Shown one piece after another: positions 36,479 through 49,800 of a stretch of 64,000 nt of DNA. The notes under the pieces are model-generated. The model was not told the origin of the DNA. It saw only the letters and a program-made list of their open reading frames with translations, and did not search any database. The stretch lies in the NCBI GenBank assembly GCA_026120185.1, contig JANUWF010001176.1, forward strand, positions 5,837,501 to 5,901,500, written 5' to 3'. How positions within the stretch are numbered: position 1 is the stretch's first letter; each line of letters begins with the position of its first letter. A program made the translations under genes and the position numbers. This DNA is from Voacanga thouarsii (taxonomy: Eukaryota; Streptophyta; Magnoliopsida; Gentianales; Apocynaceae).

Positions 36479-38529
36479 TGTTGGGAATATGACCTCTTAG
36501 ACTAGTTTTCTGATGAAAATATTGAATATGTTAATAAAAGAATTTATTTGTGGAAATCGTTTGTAAAATAATTTTCTTTATTTGTGTACATTTTCGTTTG
36601 AAACAGACCCATTGTGTTTAAATAAATGATCCATGTGAATGGAGGTCTTTTATAGTAAGGTATGAATCATGGGTTATTTAAACACATAAACAAGTTGTTC
36701 TTAACCGATTGATGAGAATGAGAATCTCATCACGTTTAGGTTATTATGTTATGAATTCCAAATGGGGGATGGCTTACCTTTAGCCAGTGAGTAGTCCACT
36801 CACTTCATGACATAAGCGTATTTCGAATACGTAGAATAGGACCTGTAGTAGTGGTTTCTAAAAAGTACTATATGGTAGAAACTTAGACTACTATCGCTAC
36901 AGCGTGAACTAGTACTCTATGACTTGAGTATGAGTTGGTGGTCTGGCGAAGCTGGAAGCATATACATTGATTTGCTATAGTTGAGGTTCTATCGTAGGGC
37001 TAATATACTTGCATGTTGGGTATGTGTGACTAGTTAGTTAAGACAGACTTGTACAAGATAGTTTCTACACTAAATCGCCTCTTGTGGTTGTTCGAATGAT
37101 CTAAATATCTAGGGCCCTGAGAAACATGACTTGGATGTTTGCTTTAGGGTAGCTCCCTTGAAAAGCGGAAACACTCCAGAAAGTTGTGGATCATTGGACT
37201 AGAAGCCTAAGGATAGTAGATGTCATTTAGAGGGGTGTTAGTACACTTCTTCCTCTCTAAATGTACGGCGATGTGTAGAGGGGTATTTTAGTCATTTCAT
37301 CTGTAGGTCGGAGACTTTGCTAATGCAGTATTGTCCTTGGGTCAATATTTCCTTATGGTAATATTAGAAAATATTTAAAATGCAAAATACAGCTATTTAT
37401 ATAGTAGGGGTATTTTGGTCATTTAGCAGCAAGGCGATGTGTCTTTTTGGTCTTCGGAATAGCCCGTAAGTCCTAATTAATTTTGGATTGAGGAATTTGT
37501 CTCAGTTCAAGAGGATTTTATTTTACTTTATTTTATTCAAGATGTCTAGTTTATTATTAGACTAGAGTAAAATAAATAAATAAATAAAATAAAAATAAGA
37601 GTTGAGAGAAATTAATTATCTGGTTTAATTGGTTAATTAATTATTCAAGGCCTAGGCCCAGTTTGAATAATTATGAAATTAACCTGGGTTTAAACTAAGG
37701 GGAAAATAATTAATGCTTAATTATTTATTGGGTTATTTATATAAGTCCAAGAAATAAATAATTAAAGTTTAATTATTTTGGTTCATTTGGGCTCACTAAT
37801 TATTTAGTTGGTTATTTCTATAAGTCCAAAAAATAAATAATTAATGTTTATTATTTTGGGCTTTTTGGGTCCAAGAAAAATAATAAATATTATTTCGGCC
37901 CAATAGCTTGGACCGTAGGGTTTCTTCCAGATACAGTTCAGATGAGTTTAGAGTTAAGTAAAACTAATTCTCAAGATAACATCTGGGTGTTTGAAATATG
38001 ATATCCTGAGGAATATGTTTATCAACCTAGTTTTAGCTAACAATAAACAAGACTCTGGGATAGAGAAAATCCTAATATTTTCCCCTAGCTTTTCTCTCTA
38101 GCTCACGAGACTCTCCCTCACGTCTCTGTTCATGCAGCTCTCTCTCTCGTGAGTTTTGCTTCATCCTCTTGTTCTTCATTCTTTGCTAATCAATAGCAAG
38201 AGAACCAAGGAGATTAGAGACCACTCTTCTTCCCTGGAGTGCTCACCAACGGATTTAGGCAGTGGTCATATTCCGTGAACCAGAAAGCTTAGCATTTATG
38301 CTTCACCGGAGGAAGAAAACTGGACAGTGGAAGCTTCACTGGATGTTCATGGACGGATGAAGAAGAAGCTATTTTCCTAGGTTCAAAGCTTTCTTCAACG
38401 TTCTTCAAATTTTTAAGGCTCCAACAGGTATGTTTTCATCCCACCATGTTGCTCCCATATTCTGTTTAATGTTCATGTTCTCCATTTTCGTCCACTGAAG
38501 CATACTCTGTAAATATGTCAATTCCTTCA
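36479..38529 (+). repeat. copia 5' LTR
   Basis: About 2051 bp. Compared with the 3' LTR it keeps a 15-20 bp segment near 36762-36778 that is missing there, and shows scattered single-base differences. Confidence 0.95.
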
Positions 38530-38531
38530 AG

Positions 38532-38543
38532 TGGTATCAGAGA
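38532..38543 (+). other. copia primer-binding site
   Basis: TGGTATCAGAGA, a match to the initiator tRNA-Met 3' end, two bases after the LTR. Confidence 0.85.
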
Positions 38544-40380
38544 ATGAATTTGATTGACTTAGGAAGCATGTTAGTTAATAAAAATGGAGAAGAACATTGT
38601 TTGGAGCTTAAATATGTGATCCTTCGCTGTTTATGGTATGGGACATGGTTTTTGCAATTTTCACGAACTTTCTGTAAAAAATTAGTTTGATGAGTTTGGA
38701 TCGTGTAAACCCAATTTAAATGGGTATAGGCGGTTGTTATTTTGGTTTGGATGAGTTTTTGTAATGAAATATGTCCAAAGAGCCACTGCAAGTGAAACCA
38801 CAGAGAAAATTGCAGAAGAAGCAGAACGCAGAAACTCTCTGGAGAAGAAGATACTACTCCTAAGCCGTGAGCCAAGCCAATTTCGCCGAGCCGCACTGTT
38901 CATGTGTCTTGAGCCGTGCCGCTGGAGCCGTATAAGCCGGCTTGCTATAGTGAAATTGAAGCTGTGTTTCATTTGAAATGTTGCAATTGAATTGCAATTG
39001 ATATTTGGGCAGATACGCGGGTTATCGGGCGGACTCGCGGGTCGGCAGCTGAGAAGGGCGCGGGCGTGGGTCATGGGTCGCAGATCAGCTCAGCGGGTCA
39101 CAGCAGAGTGTGATCTTGTGCAGCCAGTGCACAAGGCGCTCTGTGGACCGCAGGCCATGCGGGCGTGGATCTGGTGCATTCGGTACAGTGGACCGCCAGT
39201 CGTTTTTTTAAAAATTTTTAATTTGGGTCCCATACCAAGCGAAGTTAATATTTTTGCAATATTTTATATTCTTGGAATATATTTGCATGAAAAATATTAG
39301 TAAGGGATTTTAAGATTAAACAAGACAATTAATTAATTAATTAATGCGTTTAATTCTATTATTTGGGCACTTAGGTTTAAAAATAGAAAAGCATGAAAAC
39401 GTTTACTGTTTTCTAGCATGCTATTTTTTGTGTGTACCTATGTGTGCTTTTTCTCAAAGACCAAAGTCTTTGGGAACTTTTTTGACAAGAAAAACATTTT
39501 TCTTCAAAAAATTAAATGGTTATTTTAATTTGTACAAAAATAAATCTTTGGATATTTTCTCAAATGATTTAATCGTTGATATAGAAAATATATTAGATTT
39601 AGATATTTTTGTAAATTAAAATGGAGAACCATTTTGTTTTATTTTGCACTAGGAAAAATTGTTTTGTCAAATAAAAATGAGACCAAAGTCTCGAGAAAAG
39701 TTTTAATTGGGAAATTTTTGAAATCATTAATTTTTAACTTAAATAAAATTAGTCTATGGAAAAATCTCTCCAAGGATATAATTCTTGACACAGAGATTTT
39801 AATGGGCTTGGATATTTTATTTTTTAAGTTAAAGGAAAACTTAATGGAATTTTCAAAAGGATATTTTTCCAGAAAACTTTATTTTAAAAGACTAAGTGGG
39901 AGAGGGATTCCAACGACCCCACAGCTTCCATCACGATTCTCATTAGAGATCGTGGGTCTCCCCGCGTCACCCTGGGAGTGAACTCGTATAGGATGGGAAT
40001 ACCACAAGGATCTAGATTTAATGGAAGGATGTAATTGATAACCCGGGACATGTACTATAATCGGCCAGCCCACATTGGAGGTTATATTGTGAGGAATGTC
40101 CATAGGAAATGAGAGGAAATGGCAATCTCATGATTGAGTTATTCTCTAGATCATTACCTATAAGGGAAATTAATTTGTGGTGGTTATTACACTTAGCTTA
40201 AGAAACTGTTAATCTTCCAAAGAAGCTATGTCAGTTTTTCCTAAGAGCCAAATTAATTTCTGTGCACAAATTTATTTTCACAAACTAAATCCTTTCTTTT
40301 ATTATTCGATTTTCCGAAAACTGGTGGGAGGTTCTTTTAGTCATTTGGCCATTATTTTCCACGAGAATAAGTTAATGGGA
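38544..40380 (+). other. copia leader with GC-rich patch
   Basis: About 1.8 kb between primer site and gag. Contains a patch at about 39010-39205 far richer in G and C than its surroundings (CGCGGG, GGGCGG, CGCGGG motifs). Open frames at 38764-38976, 38992-39300 and 39634-39981 show no retrotransposon domain. Confidence 0.5.
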
Positions 40381-41098
40381 CCAAAATAGTTGGACTGGAA
40401 GAGGAACCTGGACATAATACTTACAGTCGTAGAGTATAAGTATATCCTTTACGAGACCTGCCCTGAAATCGGGGAAAGTTCCACTGACGAAGAGCGAGAG
40501 GCTGAGAAGGCATGGAAGAAGGCTAATGAAATGACACGTTGCTATATACTAGCCTCCATGTCTAATGTGCTCCAATCTAAACATGAGCACATGGCTTCTG
40601 CGTATGACATTAGTTATTCATTGGCTATTATGTTCGCGGATAAAAGCTGGCCCGCAAGGCAGGAGGTTTTTCGAACTATAATAAACTCTAAGATGGCTGA
40701 GGGAGCATCAGTCAGGGAGCATATGCTCAAGATGATTGCTGCTTTCGAGGAGGCAGAAATCTTAGGGGCTATCATTGACCCTGAGAACTAAGTGGACATG
40801 ATTCTCAAATCTCTACCGGGTTCCTTTACTCAATTCAAACTAAATTACAATATGAGTTTGATTGAGTTGATGAAGGAACTTCAGATGGCAGAGAAGGTCA
40901 TGAAACCACATTTAATGGCCATGATTGCTAAGGCTTCTTCCTCAAGAACTGGGTCTAAGCCCAGAAAGTTCAAAAGGAAGGAGGGATATGCAGTAGCCCA
41001 GCCCAAGACCTAACCCAAAGACAAACATAAGGGCAAGTGCTTCAGATGTGGGAAGAAGGGACACTGGGAAAAAGAGTGTCCAGATCTTCAAGCCAAGA
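40381..41098 (+). pseudogene. copia gag
   Basis: Frame reads LDWKRNLDIILTVVEYKYIL, then EMTRCYILASMSNVLQ, then REHMLKMIAAFEEAEILG, the copia UBN2/Gag fold, continuing after an in-frame TAA (40789-40791) with DMILKSLPGSFTQF. The CCHC zinc knuckle CFRCGKKGHWEKEC is complete at about 41040-41081, after a TAA near 41011. Two nonsense changes block synthesis. Confidence 0.85.
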
Positions 41099-41139
41099 AA
41101 AACTCCACATGTAATGTTCTCTATCTAGAGTCTATATCA

Positions 41140-42220
41140 ATGGTTGGATTACCTTCTTCTTGGATTGTTGATTCAGGAGCCACTGATCATATCTGTAACT
41201 CATTGGAGGGGTTTAGAAAGATAAGTTGACTCAAGAAGGACGAACATAGATTATGCGTGGGATTTAGAGCACAAGTTTGGGCCCTTACAATGGGAGAGCT
41301 AGATCTTGTTTTTTATTGTAATAAGAAAGTGGTTTTAATAGATATTTTATATGTACCTGGTTTTCGTCAGAATTTGATTTTAGTTGCAAAACTTATAAAT
41401 CAAGGATATTCTGTATTTTTTCATTCTGGTATTTCTATCAGTAGAAATGGAGAAATATTATGTACTGGGCACATGTATGAAAATCTATTATATTTAAACG
41501 CTATTAGTCATCAATCAAATAACGATCAATCTGAACCTTTAACTAAGAAGAGAAAGACCAATATCAATTACTTAAATCTTTGGCATCTGAGGTTGGGTCA
41601 CATCAACTTAACTAGGATTCAGAGGCTAATCCCTAATGGGCCTTTGGGCTCATTGAGATTGGAAAATTGGCCTCAGTATGAATCTTGCCTAATGGGAAAG
41701 ATGACCAAAAGATCTTTTGTCCCTAAGGCAGAAAGGGCCAAGGAGGTGCTGAGTCTTGTTCACACTGATGTGTGTGATCCATTGTCTACACCAGCTAGAG
41801 AAGGTTTTTGAGTTTTTCATCATTTTCACGGATGATTGTACAAGGTTTGGTTACGTTTACCTGATGAGACGCAAGTCTGACTCTTTTGACAAGTTCAAAG
41901 AGTTTAAGACTGAAGTGGAGTGTCGGACAGGAAAATTAATCAAGACCTTACATCGAATCGTGGTAAAGAATACCTCCTAGGTGAATTCAAGGACTACATG
42001 GTACATCATGAGATAGTATCCCAACTCTCTGTGCCGGGGACATCCCAGCAGAACAGAGTAGATGAGAGAAGGAACAGGACATTGATGGAAATGGTCAAAA
42101 ACATGATGTCTCATGCTACTCTTTCAGTATCTTTTTGGGAATATGCCCTGGAAACAGCGGCATACATTCTGAACTTGGTGCTTTCCATGTCAGTACCTAG
42201 GACTCCCTATGAGATGTAGA
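41140..42220 (+). pseudogene. copia protease and integrase
   Basis: Protease motif WIVDSGATDHIC with the catalytic Asp at about 41165-41200; a stop follows near 41227. The GAG-pre-integrase zinc motif keeps LWHLRLGHINL and a Cys near 41685. Integrase core: VHTDVCDPL (first Asp), IIFTDDCTRFGYVYL, a frameshift near 41930, and VDERRNRTLMEM with the third acidic residue kept. The frame ends at a stop near 42217 before the C-terminal part, which can be traced to about 42400. Confidence 0.8.
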
Positions 42221-42599
42221 CTAGGTGTAAGCCAAGTCTGAATCATCTCAGGATTTGGGGTTGTCCAACTTATGTACTGATCACGGGAGATAAGTTGGAA
42301 TCAAGGTCAGAATTATGCTATTTTGTTAGGTATCTAAAAGGAACAAAGGGTGGTTACTTTTATCATCCTAAGGAGCAGAAAGTATTGGTTAGTACCAATG
42401 CTAGATACTAAAGATTCAACAAGGTTGGAATTGAGGAGAAGTTATCTACGGAATCTACTTCTTCTGGCCCGATTGTGGAACAAGAAGAGGCACAGCCTCA
42501 AGAGCCTATACAAATGGAGCCTCGTCATAGTGGGAGAGTATCTAGGGTTTTGGATAGATGGACTGGAGAAGCCTTTGAGCTAGTCTCCGACCATCAGGA

Positions 42600-43860
42600 A
42601 TAAGACCCTACTAGTTACGAGAAGGCTACTATTGATGCTGATGCAAATCTATGGCATGAAGCAATGAAAGCCGAGATTGAGTCTATGTACTTCAATTAGG
42701 TTTGGGATCTTGTAGCTTCACCTGAAGGGATAAAACCCATTGAGTGTAATTGGGTGTACAAGAGAAAGAGGGGAGCGGACGGGAAGGTGGAAACCTTCAA
42801 AGCTAGGCTTGTGGTGAAAGAGTATACTCAGAAAGAAGAGATCGATTTTGAGAAAACCGTTTCCCCAGTGGCCATGCTTAAATCTATCTGTATCCTCCTT
42901 GCCATTGCATGTCACTATGACTACGAGATATGACAAATGGATGTCAAGACGACATTTTTTGAATGACCATTTTAGCGAAGACATCTATATGTCCCAACGG
43001 AAAGGTTTTATTGCTAATGGCCAAGAACACATGATTTACAAGCTTAAGAAGTTCATTTATAGACTTAAGCAAGCATCAAGAGCATGGAACATTCGTTTTG
43101 ATGAGACTATGAAGTCTTACGGCTTTATTCAAAATGAGGATGAACCATGTTTGTACAAGAAACTTGAGGGGTGTAATGTGATTTTTCTTGTCTTATGTAT
43201 GTGGATGACATTCTACTCATTAGAAATGATGTAGGGTCATTATCATCTACAAAGGTTTGGCTATCTAATCATTTCAGTATGAAGGACTCGGGAGAAGCCA
43301 GCTACATTCTCGGGATTAGACTTCTTAGAATAGGAAGCAGAGAATGTTAGGATTATCCTAAGTCACATACATTGACAAGGTGCTGGCCAAGTACAACATG
43401 GACTCATGTAAGGGAACTCTAATGCCTTGCAGACATGGGTTGTCTCTTTCTTCAAGAGACTGTCCTAAGTCTCAAGAAGAAAAGGACAGAATGAGTAGGA
43501 TTCCTTACGCTTCGGCTGTGGGAAGTCTCATGTACGCTATGCTGTGTGCTAGGTCAGATATCTGCTTTGTCGTAGGCTTGGTTAGCAGATATTAGTCAAA
43601 CCTGGGAGAGGTTCTTTGGCATGTAAAGCATATTTTTAAGTACCTCAAAGAAACCTTGGAACAACAAGGAGGGGAAGCATATAGTGAGGTAGTACCACCT
43701 GGACTAGGATTTCCAGAGACAGGAAGTCGTGGTGGAATAGATTGCCTCTGAGAACAATCTAACAGATCTATTCACCAAGCCTTTGGCTGGGAGGGTCTTC
43801 ATGAGACACTTAGACGCCATTGGGGTGGGCACCTATGGACTTACCTAGTCTTAGAGTGCA
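42600..43860 (+). pseudogene. copia reverse transcriptase and RNase H relic
   Basis: RT starts near 42650 (WHEAMKAEIES), with GVYKRKRG-type and FKARLVVKEYTQKE motifs, QMDVKTTF after a stop at 42931-42933, LKQASRAWN, and the catalytic YVDD at about 43195-43212 in a shifted frame. YASAVGSLMYAM marks the RT/RNase H junction. Most of RNase H is deleted near 43670-43760; only its tail, NLTDLFTKPLAG, remains before the polypurine tract. Confidence 0.8.
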
Positions 43861-43870
43861 AGTGGGAGAT

Positions 43871-45920
43871 TGATGGGAATATGCCCTCTTAGATTAGTTT
43901 TCTGATGAAAATATCGAATATGTTAATAAAAGAATTTATTTGTGGAAATCGTTTGTAAAATAATTTTCTTTATTTGTGTATATTTTCGTTTAGAACAGAC
44001 CCATTGTGTTTAAATAAATGATCCATGTGAATAGAGGTCTTTTATAGTAAGGTATGAATCATGGGTTATTTAAACACATAAACAGTTGTTCTTAACCGAT
44101 TGATGAGAATGAGAATCTCATCATGTTTAGATTATTATGTTATGAATTCTAAATTTTAGCCAGTGAGTAGTCCACTTACTTCATGACATAAACATATTTC
44201 GAATACATAAAACAAGACCTGTAATAGTGGTTTCTAAAAAGTACTATATGGCAGAAACCTAAACTACTACCGCTACAGCGTTGACTAGTACTCTATGACT
44301 TGTGTATGAGTTGGTGGTCTGACGAAGTTGGAAGCATATACTTTGATTTGCTATAGTTAAGGTTCTATCGTAGGGCTAATATACTTGCATGTTGGGTATG
44401 TGTGACTAGTTAGTTAAGACAGACTTGTACAAGATAGTTTCTACACTAAATCGCCTCTTGTGGTTGTTCGAATGATCTAAATATCCAGGGCCCTGGGAAA
44501 CATGGCTTGGATGTTTGCTTTAGGGTAGCTCCCTTGAAAAGCGAAAACACTCCAAGAAGTCGTGGATCATTGGACTAGAAGCCTAAGGATGGTAGATGTC
44601 ATTTAGAGGGGTGTTAGTACACTTCTTCCTCTCTAAATGTACGACGATGTGTAGAGGGGTATTTTAGTCATTTCATCTGTAGGTCGGAGACTTTGCTAAT
44701 GCAGTATTGTCCGTGGGTCAATATTTCCTTATGGTAATATTAGAAAATATTTAAAATGCAAAATACAGCTATTTATATAGTAGGGGTATTTTGGTCATTT
44801 TAGCAGCAAGGCGATGTGTCTTTTTGGTCTTCGGAATAGCCCGTAAGTCCTAATTAATTTTGGGTTGAGGAATTGGTCTCAGTTCAAGAGGATTTTATTT
44901 TACTTTATTTTATTCAAGATGTCTAGTTTATTATTAGACTAGAGTAAAATAAATAAATAAATAAATAAAATAAAAATAAGAGTTGAGAGAAATTAATTAT
45001 CTGATTTAATTGGTTAATTAATTATTCAGGATCTAGGCCTAGTTTGAATAATTAGGAAATTAACCGAGCTTAAACTAAGGGGAAAATAATTAATGCTTAA
45101 TTATTTATTGGGTTATTTATATAAGCCCAAGAAATAAATAATTAAAGTTTAATTATTTTAGCTCATTTGGGCTCATTAATTATTTATTGGGTTATTTCTA
45201 TAAGCCCAAAAAATAAATAATTAATGTTTATTATTTTGGGCCTTTTGGGTCCAAGAAAAATAATAAATATTATTTCGGCCCAATAGCTTGGACCGTAAGG
45301 TTTCTTCCAGATACAGTTCAGATGAGTTTAGGGTTAAGCAAAACTAATTCTCAAGATAACGTCCGGGTGTTTGAAATATGATATCCTGGGGGATATGTTT
45401 ATCAGATAATGGGAGACCTAGTTTTGACTAACAATAAACATGACTCTGGGATAGAGAAAACCCTAATATTTTTCCCTAGCTTTTCTCTCTAGCTCACGAG
45501 ACTCTCCCTCATGTCTCTGTTCACGCAGCTCTCTCTTTCGTGAGTTTTGCTTCATCCTCTTGTTCTTGATTCTTTGCTAATCAATAACAAGAGAACTAAG
45601 GAGATTAGAGACCACTCTTCTTCACTGGAGTGCTCACTAACGGATTTAGGCAATGGTCATATTCCGTGAACCAGAAAGCTTAGCATTTATGCTTCACCGG
45701 AGGAAGAAAACTGGACATTGGAAGCTTCACTGGATGTTCATGGACGGATGAAGAAGAAGCTGTTTTCCCAGGTTCAAAGCTTTCTTCAACGTTCTTCAAA
45801 TTTTTAAGGCTCTAACAGGTATGTTTTCATCCCACCATGCTGCTCTCATACTCTGTTTAATGTTCATGTTCTCCATTTTCGTCCACTGAAGCATGCTCTG
45901 TAAATATGTCAATTCCTTCA
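43871..45920 (+). repeat. copia 3' LTR
   Basis: About 2050 bp, directly after the polypurine tract and followed by the ATTAT target duplication. Confidence 0.95.
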
Positions 45921-46889
45921 ATTATAAAAGTAGGTTCTCATCTAATTATTGTCTAAATATGCTCTCCAATCTCTAAAAATGCGTCTATTGCTGCTGCTGT
46001 CAGCTGTATCAGAGTCAACCAGCTATGCGCTTTGTGAATCAGCTACTGATTGAGACTCATGCACTCCCTTAAACTCAACATCATTGCACAATATCTCAAC
46101 TTCTATTTCATTATCTTCCATTATAGAAGCTTCTATGCATGCCTAACGCCTTTGTTTTTGATCAAGTTCCTTTCCTCTATGACTCTTGCTACCATATACT
46201 GAACAACTTCTAGAAGAAAAATATCATCTAATCTCTGACCAACCTACACCTCAATGCTCATTTTCAGTAAATCATTAGGGAATACAATGTCATAATCAAG
46301 GTCATGATGCAATACACGATCAGATATTTCATGTGCAAATGTATTGGTCTTCCCTTCAAGATCAGAATACAATTGTTCACTAAGGCATAACATAGATGTT
46401 AAGCATAGGATATTGCTTTCACCATCACTAAGAATAGCTGAAGATATGTTCCCTCCCTCACTTCCTCTAACTGAACTTAGCAAATAATTATCAATTTAAT
46501 TACGACGGTAAAGATTCTTCTTCTTCTTCAGATCCTTTCTTTTCCTTCCATTTGTAGTCCTTTTCTGTAAAATAAAGTAGAATGGTCAAATTAGGATAAA
46601 AAATATAGCAAATAATATTGGAATATCAAGTGCCTGAAGATACCAGTATTATATTAAACAGCAAAAGGACTGAATCTCGTTGAACATCCTAAGATAGATG
46701 AGTTAAATTGTTCAAGGTTCCCATTGAACATCCCATGATGAATGAGTTAAATTGTTTAAGGATGCAATGATTTATGTAACTTGATTTGCATCTCAAAGGC
46801 TTTCCAACTCTAATCACCCGCACCTTTCCTAATGTTACATATCATGGAAAAACAAAAGCATCACTATGAAAGAACAAAAAGAATGGCCT

Positions 46890-49800
46890 GTAGTAACTTT
46901 GAAAATTAGAAAATGATAAGCTAAAAGATTCTATTACATAACAGAGATAAAAAACAAATGGATATGCTTCTGATTTTAGTTTTTTTATTATTCATTTAGC
47001 ACATTCCTTTTGCTTTTTCCCTATGGATTCTTTCCAAATATGTTAACATTTCCATGACATTATGCATCGTACATGGGTTTTTGATGGTAAATCATCGTCA
47101 CAAAACACTAAATGGTTGCCCAATCATGTTTGTATAGACGCCCAATATACTTAGCACATAATAAGATCCACTAAGCTTATAGTATATCCAATACAATATT
47201 TCTGTGCATTGTACATATTTTCAACTTAGTAACTATGAAAATTAGAAAATGATAAACTAAAAGGTTCTATTACATAACAGAGATACAAAACAGATGGATA
47301 TGCTTCTGATTTCAATCTTTTTTATTCATTTACCACCATCCTCATGTTTTTTCCCTTTCGATTCTGTCCGAATATGTTAACATTTTCACGACATTGTGCA
47401 TCGTACGTGGGCTTCTGATGGTAAACTATTGTCGCAAAATACCGAATGGTTGCCCAATCATGTTATATAGATGCCCGGTATACTTAGCACACAATCAGAT
47501 CCATTAAACTTTTAGCATATCTAACACAATATTTCATTGCTTTCTACATATTTCTTTGTACTTTTGCACCAGATCCAAGCAGAAGGATCCTTTCCTTCTA
47601 TGATTCTAAATTTTTTTTCTTACTTATTTTTTTTAATATATTCCAAAAAAAAAAAGGAAAGATTAACATCACAAACAAAGTCAAGTGAAATCTTACCATA
47701 TATATCAAAGCTTCGGCTTATAGCATCTCCAACACAATATTTCAGTGTATTGTACACATTTTCAGCGAGTAACTATGAAAATTAGAAAATGATAAGCTAA
47801 AAGGTTCTATTACATAACAGAGATAGAAAATGGATGGATATACTTCTGATTTCAATCTTTTTTATTCATTTAGCACCTTCCTTATGCTTTTTCCCTATAG
47901 ATTCTATCCAAACATGTTAACATTTTCAAGACATTATGCATCATACGTGGGCTTCTGATGGTAAACCATCATCTCAAAACACTGAATGGTCGTACTAATC
48001 TTATTTATATAGCCGTCTAGTATACTTAGAACACAATTAGATCCACTAAGATTATAGCATATCAAACACAATATTTTAGTGCATTGCATATATTTTCAAC
48101 TAGCTAACTATGAAAATTAGAAAATGATAAGCTAAAAGGTTCTTTTATATAATAGAGATACAAAACAGATTTATATGCCTTAGATTTCAGCATTTTTAAT
48201 TCTTTTAGCACCTTCCTTATGCTTTTTCCCTTTGGATTCTGTCCAAACATGTTAATATTTCCATGATATTGTGTATTATACGTGGGCTTCTGATGGTAAA
48301 CCATCGTCGCAAAACACTGAATGGATACTCAATCATATTTATATAGACGCCCAATATACTCAGAACACAAACAGATCCACCAAGCTTTTAGCATATCTAA
48401 TATAATATTTCACTGCATTCTACATATTTCTTTAAACTTTGCACCAGAACCAAGTAGTAGAATCCTACCTTCTATGATTCAAAAATTCATAACTACTGTT
48501 GGAAAACCATTGCTAAACGAATTAGCATTCTACTTAAATATTTGCCAAATATATGTCAAAAGTTAATTTAGATACACAACCATTAATTGTACCCTTCTAT
48601 GACAATGACTACATAGCAACTAATAGTTTCTAAAAAAAACAACATAGCACATAATGAGAAAAACAACATACTTTCCCATCTGCTTTCCACACCTTACCAA
48701 TTGCTCCAAATAGCATAGCAACTAATTCTCCATTTCTTGGAGTAGTTGAAGCACCCAAGGTGAGAACTACATAATGAGAAACAAGATAAGAATAAGGTGA
48801 TTACCTTCTTTCTTCTCCCTCTGATTTGCATTCAGCAACCTAACTTGAGAAATTTTGTTTAGATTTCAGGACCTCAAAATAAGGACTCACAATTCATACA
48901 AACTAACAAAGATTTTGCCATTAAATCAGCTAATAAAAATACCTATTAGAGAGGAAGAATAAAGTCAAATATCACTGTCATACATATAGGCACAAAAAGC
49001 AAAAATAAGTAACTTGATATACCTGCCACATATTGTAGAAAGATTATAAAAGGCCAATGAAAAATGGCCCAAGGTACACTTGATCTGAGTACAATGGTGA
49101 ATAGTCTAGCTGCTGACTCAATGGAGAATTAAGTAAATCTACAAACCAACAAAGTGCTACCCCACACACTTAGATGAAATCACCGATAATGATGATTACT
49201 ATGTGTTGTGCTACAAACTCTTCTTTTACATGGGCTTCTGATGGTAAACCATCGTCGCAAAATACAGAAAGGTTGCCCAATCATGTTTATATAGATATCC
49301 AATATACTTAGCACACAATTTGATCCACTAAGCTTATAGCACATCCAACACAATATTTCTGTGTTGTACATATTTTCAGCTTAGTAACTTTGAAAATTAG
49401 AAAATGATAAGCTAAAAGGTTTTATTACATAACGGAGATACAAAACAGATGGATATACTTCTGATTTCAGTCTTCTTTATTCATTTAGCACATTCCTTAT
49501 GCTTCTCTTTGAATTTTGTCCAAATATGCTAATATTTTCATGACATTGTGCATCGTACGTGGGCTTCTGATAGTAAACCATCGTCACAAAACACCGAATG
49601 GTTGCCCAATAATGTTTATATAGATGCCCAATATACTTAGCACACAATCAGACCCACTAAGCTTTTAGCATATTTAACACAATATTTCATTGTAATGTAC
49701 ATATTTCTTTGAACTACTGCACCAGAACCAAGCAGAAGAATCCTTCCTTCTATGATTCTACAATTTTTTCTTCCTTATTTTTTTTAATATATTCCAAAAA

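Larger units (their letters stand above)
36479..45920 (+). mobile_element. 9.4-kb Ty1/copia LTR retrotransposon
   Basis: Two LTRs of about 2.05 kb (36479-38529 and 43871-45920) begin TG(T/A)TGGGAATATG and end ATTCCTTCA. Primer site TGGTATCAGAGA (38532-38543), polypurine tract AAGTGGGAGAT (43860-43870) and a 5-bp target duplication ATTAT (36474-36478, 45921-45925) are all in place. The right copy of the duplicated block has the empty site GTGATATTATAATAGTAGG (near 54325). Domain order gag, zinc knuckle, protease, integrase, RT, RNase H is that of copia; the polyprotein is broken by several stops and shifts, so it cannot move by itself. Confidence 0.95.
36128..46564 (-). pseudogene. TGS1-like WW-domain exon, left copy, split by copia
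   Basis: Left copy of the captured trimethylguanosine-synthase-like exon. The acceptor side is at 46564 (KRTTNGRKRKDLKKK-type start) and the donor at 36128 (NEG|GTTAGC). The copia element (36479-45920) sits inside the WW-domain coding part, between the YYN and the ESTWYLP halves. Stops at several places and a frameshift match those of the right copy, so these defects predate the duplication. Confidence 0.55.
31490..46900. repeat. Internal duplication, left copy (interrupted)
   Basis: Colinear with 50640-55150. After removing the LINE (32604-33823) and the copia element (36474-45920) the left copy from 31490 to 46620 is about 4.4 kb, the same as the right copy. Similarity is high throughout, including non-coding parts. 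Confidence 0.8.

Noticed and set aside
38537..39300. Several open frames in the copia leader, both strands
   Set aside because: No retrotransposon or host domain; frames follow the GC-rich patch and have no codon-like constraint visible.
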